Below are positions 7,719 through 13,167 of a stretch of DNA of 17,508 bases, in pieces. A program made the translations under genes and the position numbers. Position 1 is the stretch's first letter. The number at the start of each line of letters is the position of its first letter. The stretch comes from Anaerotignum sp. (GTDB taxonomy: Bacteria; Bacillota; Clostridia; Lachnospirales; Anaerotignaceae), in NCBI GenBank assembly GCA_020024265.1, contig JAHHTW010000032.1, forward strand, positions 1 to 17,508, written 5' to 3'. The notes under the pieces were generated by a model. The model saw nothing but the letters and a program-made list of their open reading frames with translations, made no database searches and was not told where the DNA came from.

Positions 7719-8221
7719 GAAAATGGATTGCAGCAGCTGTTGCCTTGATTTTGGTGGCAAGTGGATTTTTATTGAGCATCAATGGATTTGCACCGCATCC
7801 CTATCAGGAAAGTCAATTGGAGCCGATTTTTTTACAAAAAGCCAAGGATGCAGGCTTGTCTACAGAGCAAGACTATGAGATCATACATAAGGAACATGGA
7901 AACAGCAAAATATATCTGATGAAAGACATCCATGGAAAAAGTGTATCCGTGATTTATGTGATGACACCGCTTTCCGGCAAGTATAAGGAAGCCTCCTTCT
8001 TGACAGACATTGAGAATCTGGATGAGGTGGTGCAGCAAATCAATGATGGCTTGATGCAGTACGATATTATCATATCTGCAAAGAATGATTTGGATATTAC
8101 AGGCGGATATATGAAAAATGTGGTTACGATGAAACTTTTTACGATGAGCTTCGCCATCGTATTGATTGTAGGCGCAACACTCTTTGCATACGCAAAAGAA
8201 AAGGCTGCAAACAGATTTTAA
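7715..8221 (+). CDS. Hypothetical protein with two membrane segments, coupled to the dipeptidase
   Basis: 168 residues that I do not recognise. Residues 4-24 form a hydrophobic N-terminal segment after MRKW (signal anchor or uncleaved signal). Residues 26-135 form a polar domain with mixed alpha/beta character, and residues 139-160 are a second membrane helix followed by a short Lys/Arg tail. The predicted shape is a hairpin in the membrane with an extracytoplasmic domain of about 110 residues. The start overlaps the dipeptidase stop by ATGA, with AAAGGAG (7695-7701) inside the dipeptidase gene. An upstream TTG in the same frame is unlikely. The coupling suggests a role tied to the dipeptidase, but nothing in the sequence shows which. 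The aminotransferase gene follows after 36 bases. Confidence 0.8.
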   Translation: MRKWIAAAVALILVASGFLLSINGFAPHPYQESQLEPIFLQKAKDAGLSTEQDYEIIHKEHGNSKIYLMKDIHGKSVSVIYVMTPLSGKYKEASFLTDIENLDEVVQQINDGLMQYDIIISAKNDLDITGGYMKNVVTMKLFTMSFAIVLIVGATLFAYAKEKAANRF

Positions 8222-8257
8222 GTTTACACAAACAAAAGAGAACAGGAGAGAACAATT

Positions 8258-9454
8258 ATGGAATTATCAAAAAGAGCAATGAGTATACAACCCTCCAGCA
8301 CGCTGACGATTTCCGCAAAGGCAGCAGAACTCAAAGCAGCAGGCAAAAATATTGTGACATTTGGTGTGGGAGAACCGGATTTTGATACACCGTTGCATAT
8401 TCGTCAGGCAGCAAAGCAGGCGATTGATGACGGGAAAACACGCTACACACCGGCAGCTGGGACTCCGGCACTGCGTCAGGCGGTTTGCAACAAGCTCAAA
8501 AGAGATAATCAGTTGGATTATGAACCCGCACAAATCATCATCAGCAATGGTGCAAAGCATTCTTTGATGAATGCATTTCAAGTGATTTTGAACGAAGGGG
8601 AGGAGGTCATCATTCCTGCACCTTTTTGGCTGAGCTATTCTGAAATGGTGAAAATTGCAGGGGGTGTGCCTGTGATTGTACATACCAAAAAAGAAAACAG
8701 CTTTATGTTGACAAGGGAAGAACTGGAAGATGCATATACAGAAAAAACAAAGGCTGTGATTTTGACAAGCCCATCCAATCCAACAGGTATGATTTCCACA
8801 ATGGATACGTTGCAGATGATTGCGGATTTTGCAGTGGCGCACGATATTTTTGTGATTTCTGATGAGATTTATGAAAAGCTCATTTACGATGAGGACAAAA
8901 AGCATATCAGCATTGCATCCTTGGGCAAAGAAATTTATGACAGAACGATTGTGATAAACGGTGTATCCAAAAGCTATGCGATGACAGGCTGGAGAATTGG
9001 CTTTGCAGCAGCACCGCTTGCAGTGGCAAAATGCATGGCTTCCTTACAGTCACATATGGCTTCCAATCCAAACTCTGTTGCACAGGAGGCAACAGTGGCT
9101 GCATTGGAAGGGCCACAGGATTGTGTGATGGAAATGTGCAGGGAATTTCAGAAAAGAAGGGATTATATTTTTGAAAGAGAAGAAGCAATCCCTCTCATTT
9201 CCGCACTGAAACCGGAAGGTGCATTCTATCTGTTTGTAGATGTTTCCGGTACATACCAAAAGACATATCGGGGTAAAACGATACACAGCGCAGCAGAATT
9301 TGCAACCATACTGCTGGAAGAAAAATATGTGGCTGTAGTACCCTGTGCAGATTTTGGTATGCCGGATTACATTCGCCTGTCTTACGCAACAGATATGGAA
9401 GAAATCAAAGCAGGCATGGACAGAATAGAAGAATTGGTACTGGGCTTGGAATAA
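8258..9454 (+). CDS. Pyridoxal-phosphate aminotransferase, aspartate aminotransferase-like (class Ib)
   Basis: 398 residues, close to B. subtilis AspB (about 393). The fold-type I active-site residues are visible: Asn174 in SPSNPTG, Asp202 and Tyr205 in ISDEIYEKLIYD, PLP-binding Lys238 in SKSYAMTGWRIG, and Arg373 (YIRLSYA), which binds the substrate alpha-carboxylate. The N-terminal SIQPSSTLTISAKAAELKAAG and FGVGEPDFDTP are typical of the AspB group. The likely reaction is aspartate plus 2-oxoglutarate to oxaloacetate plus glutamate. Related enzymes use aromatic acids, so specificity is inferred. The ribosome binding site is AGGAG within AACAGGAGAG. The next gene's ribosome binding site overlaps this stop codon, so cotranslation with nudF is likely. 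Confidence 0.92.
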   Translation: MELSKRAMSIQPSSTLTISAKAAELKAAGKNIVTFGVGEPDFDTPLHIRQAAKQAIDDGKTRYTPAAGTPALRQAVCNKLKRDNQLDYEPAQIIISNGAKHSLMNAFQVILNEGEEVIIPAPFWLSYSEMVKIAGGVPVIVHTKKENSFMLTREELEDAYTEKTKAVILTSPSNPTGMISTMDTLQMIADFAVAHDIFVISDEIYEKLIYDEDKKHISIASLGKEIYDRTIVINGVSKSYAMTGWRIGFAAAPLAVAKCMASLQSHMASNPNSVAQEATVAALEGPQDCVMEMCREFQKRRDYIFEREEAIPLISALKPEGAFYLFVDVSGTYQKTYRGKTIHSAAEFATILLEEKYVAVVPCADFGMPDYIRLSYATDMEEIKAGMDRIEELVLGLE

Positions 9455-9467
9455 GGAGTCGGTAAAA

Positions 9468-9989
9468 ATGAGCTATGAGGTATTGGAAAGCAGGCAGGCA
9501 TACACAGGGAAAATGGTTGATGTGACCATAGATACCTTGCGGCTGCCAAACGGCAAAACAACACACAGAGAAACTGTGATCCGTGGTAAAGATGCAGCTG
9601 CCATATTACCGTTGGATGCACAGGGGAATATCATTTTTGTCAGACAGTACCGTCATGCCTTTCGGCAGATGCTTCTGGAAATTCCGGCAGGTGTGATGGA
9701 AAAGGACGAAAAACCGATAGATTGCGCAAGGCGTGAACTTGCAGAGGAGATTGGCAAACACACAAACCATTTGGAGTATCTGTGTGAAATTTATCCAACG
9801 GTGGGCTACTGTACAGAACGGATCTATATTTACTATGCAGAGGATTTGACAGAATGTCAACAATGCATGGATGATGGAGAATGGATAGAAATCGAAACAT
9901 ACTCCCTGCAAGAAGCACTGGATATGATTGTAAATGGGAAAATCAAAGATGCCAAAACCGTGGCTGCAATCTATGCATATCACAGCTGA
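9468..9989 (+). CDS. nudF: ADP-ribose pyrophosphatase (NUDIX hydrolase)
   Basis: 173 residues. A NUDIX box runs from Gly75 to Lys97: G-x5-E (Glu81), x7, then RELAEEIGK, which supplies the Mg-binding glutamates. EIPAG directly before the box is characteristic of ADP-ribose pyrophosphatases, which split ADP-ribose into AMP and ribose 5-phosphate. The last box position is Lys rather than the usual hydrophobic residue. The AAGGAG site (9453-9458) overlaps the stop of the aminotransferase gene. The spoIIM gene follows, matching the nudF-spoIIM neighbourhood of Bacillus. The symbol follows that homology. Confidence 0.9.
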   Translation: MSYEVLESRQAYTGKMVDVTIDTLRLPNGKTTHRETVIRGKDAAAILPLDAQGNIIFVRQYRHAFRQMLLEIPAGVMEKDEKPIDCARRELAEEIGKHTNHLEYLCEIYPTVGYCTERIYIYYAEDLTECQQCMDDGEWIEIETYSLQEALDMIVNGKIKDAKTVAAIYAYHS

Positions 9990-10094
9990 AAAAAATAAAA
10001 TACAAAGCAAAAAGAACGATCAATCTGGTCATGCGGCAATGCTTGTATGCATATCCTTGTAATAACGTTTGATACAGGGGCAGGAGGCAGATGC

Positions 10095-10712
10095 ATGAGA
10101 GAATATCGAAAGAAAAAAGTATCCATAGAGAAAGGGCAGATTATCGCAATGATTGTTTGCCTTTCTTTTTTCATTGGTATCATTGGTGGAGCAATTGCGG
10201 CAAATGCTGCTGGGCAAAGTGGCGAAGGAACTGCGGCGCTCTCTTTGCAGAGCTATTTGGCAGAAGGGGTGGAAGCATCCTTTTGGCATGTGTTTTGGAA
10301 AAATTTGAAATACATCCTTCTGATTTGGATTGGGGGATGGGTTTCTATGGGTGTGTTTATGGCAGGCTGCGTATGTTTCTTTCGTGCGCTTTCCATTGGA
10401 TTTACCGCAGCCATGTTGATGGCAGGGTATGGCGGGAAAGGAATTTTGCTGGTATGCATCGGGATTTTGCCACAATATCTCTTACTCATTCCGGCATGTG
10501 TGGGTATGACAATCGCGGCTTTGTTCTATTTGTTTGCTTGGGATGACAGAGGGGTGCGGGCAAGGTATCGTAAAACGGAGCAGAACAGAAAAAGGCTGGA
10601 ATATGCCATTTTGCTTGCAGGAGGGGTGTTGCTGACCACCATTGCCAGTGCATGGGAGGCAGGGGTGACACCGTTGCTATGGATGCGTTTTGGCACGATG
10701 GGGACAGTATAA
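10095..10712 (+). CDS. spoIIM: Stage II sporulation protein M
   Basis: 205 residues, near the roughly 214 of B. subtilis SpoIIM, with about five membrane helices (roughly 16-38, 72-94, 97-112, 115-148 and 168-186). The C-terminal segment with Glu before VTP (AWEAGVTPLLW) is typical of the SpoIIM family. SpoIIM forms the DMP complex with SpoIID and SpoIIP in the mother-cell membrane and drives peptidoglycan degradation during engulfment. The start at 10095 has CAGGAGG seven bases upstream. An in-frame ATG at 10047 would add 16 residues that do not resemble the family and has no ribosome binding site. xerD follows closely. The sequence family also includes non-sporulation DUF95 proteins, but the neighbours favour SpoIIM. 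Confidence 0.85.
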   Translation: MREYRKKKVSIEKGQIIAMIVCLSFFIGIIGGAIAANAAGQSGEGTAALSLQSYLAEGVEASFWHVFWKNLKYILLIWIGGWVSMGVFMAGCVCFFRALSIGFTAAMLMAGYGGKGILLVCIGILPQYLLLIPACVGMTIAALFYLFAWDDRGVRARYRKTEQNRKRLEYAILLAGGVLLTTIASAWEAGVTPLLWMRFGTMGTV

Positions 10713-10758
10713 GAATATAGAAAGGATGCATGATTGGCTGATACAGTCAAAGGGTTCT

Positions 10759-11643
10759 ATGAATATGGATGCGGATTTTCAAAATTATATTACGTATTTA
10801 CGTACAGTCAAAAAATCAGCAGAAAATACAGTGTTGTCATACCAAAGAGATTTGATTGGATTTTTCCGTTTTTTGGAAGGCTGTGGTATGACAGAACTGA
10901 GAAATGTCAATCAGACAAATGTGATGACATATTTCTATGAGCTGCAAAAAGAACAAAAAGCACCTGCAACCATATTGCGTAAAATGGTTGCAATACGCAG
11001 GTTTTATCAATTTTTGATGCAAGAGGGTCTGATCACGGAAAATCCGGTACGCTCTTTGGACGTACCCAGAGATATACGCAGGACACCCGCAATACTGTCT
11101 TTGGAGCAGGTGGAAGCATTGCTGGCACAACCGGATTGCTCCAAAGAGCAGGGGATGCGGGATCGGGCAATGCTGGAGGTGATGTATGCAACCGGATTGC
11201 GTGTAAGTGAGCTTGTGAGCTTGTGCCTGAGTGATGTTCATTTATCGCTATCATATATTTCCTGTGGAAAAGGAGCGGATGAGCGGCTCCTGCCCATCGG
11301 TGCAAAAGCCAAGGAGGCTCTGGAAGCTTATTTGCAACATGCAAGAAACAAATTCAGACCAAAGGATGATACGCTGTTTTTGAATTACAGAGGTACGGGT
11401 CTGACCAGACAGGGATGCTGGAAAATAGTCAAGCAATATGCTGAGGCGGCAGGCATCGGGGAACAAATGACACCAAACATACTGCGCAACAGCTTTGCCG
11501 CACATCTTTTGGCAAATGGAGCGGATGTGTATCTGGTACAGGAAATGCTGGGGCATAAGGATGTGGCAACCACACAAATTTATGTACAGCCAAAAAACGA
11601 AAAGCTGCGTAGCGTATATGCCAAAACACATCCGAGGGCTTGA
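10759..11643 (+). CDS. xerD: Tyrosine recombinase XerD with altered HxxR motif
   Basis: 294 residues with this start, near B. subtilis XerD (296). XerC/XerD resolve chromosome dimers at dif. The N-terminal SAM-like core-binding domain covers about 1-95 and the catalytic domain about 105-294. Catalytic residues: Arg148 (ATGLR), Lys171 (GKG), Arg243, His266 (LGHKD) and Tyr275 (TTQIYV), with a nine-residue His-Tyr gap as in E. coli XerD. The HxxR histidine is Asn240 instead (TPNILRNSF), and the His after the Arg is also Asn (244). The C-terminal VYAKTHPRA tail is typical of XerD. AAAGGG (10749-10754) precedes the ATG at 10759. Another in-frame ATG at 10765 is possible, while ATG 10726 has a ribosome binding site touching it and is less likely. 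The gene follows spoIIM and is closed by a terminator. Confidence 0.9.
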   Translation: MNMDADFQNYITYLRTVKKSAENTVLSYQRDLIGFFRFLEGCGMTELRNVNQTNVMTYFYELQKEQKAPATILRKMVAIRRFYQFLMQEGLITENPVRSLDVPRDIRRTPAILSLEQVEALLAQPDCSKEQGMRDRAMLEVMYATGLRVSELVSLCLSDVHLSLSYISCGKGADERLLPIGAKAKEALEAYLQHARNKFRPKDDTLFLNYRGTGLTRQGCWKIVKQYAEAAGIGEQMTPNILRNSFAAHLLANGADVYLVQEMLGHKDVATTQIYVQPKNEKLRSVYAKTHPRA

Positions 11644-11684
11644 TTGGCTTTGGCAATGCATCCAAAATACAATGCAGGATATGC

Positions 11685-11719
11685 AAAAGCGATAGATGGG
11701 TTCTATCGCTTTTCATTTT
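11685..11719 (+). terminator. Rho-independent terminator after xerD
   Basis: AAAAGCGATAGA (11685-11696) pairs perfectly with TCTATCGCTTTT (11702-11713) across a 5-nt loop. The final Ts continue as CATTTTATC. It separates the spoIIM-xerD unit from the str locus. Confidence 0.9.
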
Positions 11720-11871
11720 ATCAAACAATGCGCAGAAAAACAGGAAAAATACAGGGCTATCAGCAGGGGGAATATTGTACGGCAAATCCACTTTCGACAG
11801 CAGTTTTTTTGTATACAAAGCTGAAAAGCGTAAAAACTTTGTAAAATCAAGGGTTGTAGCGCAAAAAGGAC

Positions 11872-11900
11872 TTGACTTTTGTTTTTTTGAGTGATAAAAT
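11872..11900 (+). promoter_or_regulatory. Strong sigma-A-type promoter of the str operon
   Basis: TTGACT (11872-11877), a 17-base spacer, then TAAAAT (11895-11900) preceded by TGA at 11892-11894 (extended -10). Predicted start near 11907, so the rpsL leader is about 100 nt. The gap 11644-12010 contains the xerD terminator, an AT-rich stretch (11720-11870) in which I see no gene, this promoter and a structured leader. Confidence 0.8.
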
Positions 11901-11914
11901 TTCCAAGTATCTGC

Positions 11915-11944
11915 GGATTGACGCTTTCTAAGCAGCGTGAATCC
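11915..11944 (+). promoter_or_regulatory. Hairpin near the 5' end of the rpsL leader RNA
   Basis: GGATT (11915-11919) pairs with AATCC (11940-11944), and inside it ACGCT (11921-11925) pairs with AGCGT (11934-11938). A single G/G mismatch separates the two stems and an 8-nt loop closes them. It starts about eight nt after the predicted transcription start. It may stabilise the 5' end or act as a regulatory ribosomal-protein leader. I do not recognise it as a known family. Confidence 0.55.
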
Positions 11945-12010
11945 TGTAGGAGCATACAAGAAATAATGCAAAAGCAGAATGTATGAGATTTTATAAGGAG
12001 GTGCATTTTC

Positions 12011-12433
12011 ATGCCAACGTTTAATCAGTTAGTAAGAAAAGGCAGACAGACAATTGAGAAAAAGTCTACTGCCCCCGCTTTGCAGAAAGGTCTGAACTCT
12101 CTGCAGAAAAAGGCAACAGACGTTTCTTCTCCTCAGAAACGTGGTGTTTGCACAGCCGTGAAAACATCTACACCGAAAAAGCCAAACTCCGCTCTGAGAA
12201 AGATCGCCAGAGTACGTCTTTCCAACGGTATCGAAGTTACAGCTTATATCCCCGGTGAAGGACACAACCTGCAGGAACACTCCGTTGTTCTGATCAGAGG
12301 CGGCAGAGTAAAAGACTTACCTGGTGTACGTTACCACATCATCAGAGGTACACTGGATACAGCAGGTGTTGCCAACAGAATGCAGGCGCGTTCCAAATAT
12401 GGTGCAAAACGCCCCAAAGCAGCGAAAAAGTAA
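12011..12433 (+). CDS. rpsL: 30S ribosomal protein S12
   Basis: 140 residues, the long form usual in Firmicutes (B. subtilis 138). It carries the extra N-terminal segment of about 14 residues compared with E. coli (124). S12 lies at the decoding centre of the 30S subunit and affects accuracy. The two loops where streptomycin resistance changes occur are wild type: Lys56 in TPKKPNS and Lys101 in GGRVKDLPG. The start has a perfect AAGGAGGT at 11995-12002 eight bases upstream. First gene of rpsL-rpsG-fusA-tuf. The codon choice (CTG for Leu) is that of a highly expressed gene. Confidence 0.98.
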   Translation: MPTFNQLVRKGRQTIEKKSTAPALQKGLNSLQKKATDVSSPQKRGVCTAVKTSTPKKPNSALRKIARVRLSNGIEVTAYIPGEGHNLQEHSVVLIRGGRVKDLPGVRYHIIRGTLDTAGVANRMQARSKYGAKRPKAAKK

Positions 12434-12459
12434 TTTCAAACAGACAATCACAAAAATGA

Positions 12460-12553
12460 ATGCCTTATACCAATCAATACAATCTGCGATTGCTTAGAGA
12501 ACGGATAGAAGTTGAGTGAATAAGGCATGAACACACAGGCCAAGTATCCTGTG
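12460..12553 (+). promoter_or_regulatory. Structured rpsL-rpsG intergenic element, candidate S7 autoregulatory site
   Basis: A perfect 9-bp long-range stem pairs ATGCCTTAT (12460-12468) with ATAAGGCAT (12520-12528). Its 51-nt interior contains a 5-bp hairpin, CAATC-TGC-GATTG (12480-12492). A second hairpin follows: CACAGG (12534-12539) with CCTGTG (12548-12553). It ends about 25 nt before the rpsG ribosome binding site. In E. coli, ribosomal protein S7 represses str translation by binding between rpsL and rpsG. The position is the same here, but binding is inferred. No T-run is present, so it is not a terminator. Confidence 0.6.
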
Positions 12554-12594
12554 AAGTACCGAGAATATCATTATTCATTAAGGAGGGAAGAATC

Positions 12595-13065
12595 GTGCCA
12601 AGAAAAGGACATGTTGCAAAAAGAGAGGTTTTAGCAGACCCCGTTTACAACAGCAAGCTCGTAACAAAGCTGATCAACAGCATTATGCTGGACGGCAAGA
12701 AGGGTGTTGCTGAAAAAATCGTTTATGGTGCATTCGATCAGGTAGCAGAAAAGACAGGAAAAGAAGCTCTGGAGGCTTTTGAAGAAGCTCTGGGCAATAT
12801 CATGCCTGTACTGGAAGTAAAAGCACGCCGTGTTGGTGGCGCTACTTACCAAGTACCTATGGAAATCAGACCGGAAAGAAGACAGACTCTGGGTCTGAGA
12901 TGGCTGACCATCTTCGCTAGAAAACGTGGCGAAAAGACAATGGTAGATCGTCTGGCAGCAGAAATCATGGACGCACTGAACAATACTGGCGGTGCTTGCA
13001 AGAAAAAAGACGAAACACACAAGATGGCAGAAGCAAACAAAGCTTTCTCCCATTTCAAGTGGTAA
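12595..13065 (+). CDS. rpsG: 30S ribosomal protein S7
   Basis: 156 residues, the standard length. S7 nucleates assembly of the 16S rRNA 3' major domain and lies at the mRNA exit/E site. The sequence is clearly S7, from MPRKGHVAKREVL to the C-terminal HKMAEANKAFSHFKW. The start codon is GTG, supported by AAGGAGGG (12580-12587) seven bases upstream and by the conserved PRKG N-terminus. S7 is the likely autorepressor of this operon through the structured gap before it. Confidence 0.98.
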   Translation: MPRKGHVAKREVLADPVYNSKLVTKLINSIMLDGKKGVAEKIVYGAFDQVAEKTGKEALEAFEEALGNIMPVLEVKARRVGGATYQVPMEIRPERRQTLGLRWLTIFARKRGEKTMVDRLAAEIMDALNNTGGACKKKDETHKMAEANKAFSHFKW

Positions 13066-13094
13066 TTTTCAATATAAAACGAATGGTTTTTGGC

Positions 13095-13131
13095 AATTCC
13101 GGAAAGACTGTACTAGAGTCTTTTCGGGATT
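13095..13131 (+). promoter_or_regulatory. Long hairpin in the rpsG-fusA gap
   Basis: The arm 13095-13109 pairs with 13117-13131 over 15 positions, with only two G-U wobbles, around a 7-nt loop GTACTAG. Outer bases GCAA/TTGC can extend it with a bulge. No T-run follows and the fusA ribosome binding site starts 22 nt downstream. It could be an RNase processing site, a partial terminator that sets S7:EF-G ratios, or a translational control element. Confidence 0.6.
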
Positions 13132-13142
13132 TGCTTAATTTG

Positions 13143-13161
13143 AGTATAATTTGAAGGAGGA
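13143..13161 (+). repeat. AT-rich translation-initiation element, copy 1 (before fusA)
   Basis: AGTATAATTTGAAGGAGGA includes the fusA ribosome binding site. It matches the element before tuf (15358-15376) at 18 of 19 positions. The AU-rich part directly upstream of the AAGGAGG core would keep the site unpaired and favour initiation. Confidence 0.55.
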
Positions 13162-13167
13162 GTAAGT

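Noticed and set aside
10049..10078. Sigma-E-like promoter for spoIIM: GCATATC, 15 bases, GATACAGG.
   Set aside because: The boxes and spacing are plausible, but transcription would begin near 10085, inside the CAGGAGG ribosome binding site, leaving a message without a usable site.
10690..10758. Earlier xerD starts at TTG 10690 or ATG 10726.
   Set aside because: TTG 10690 overlaps spoIIM. ATG 10726 has AAAGG touching the start codon, and the extra residues do not resemble XerD N-termini.
13145..13150. TATAAT before fusA (and at 15360-15365 before tuf) as -10 boxes.
   Set aside because: No -35 box at the right distance, and the start point would fall within the ribosome binding site.
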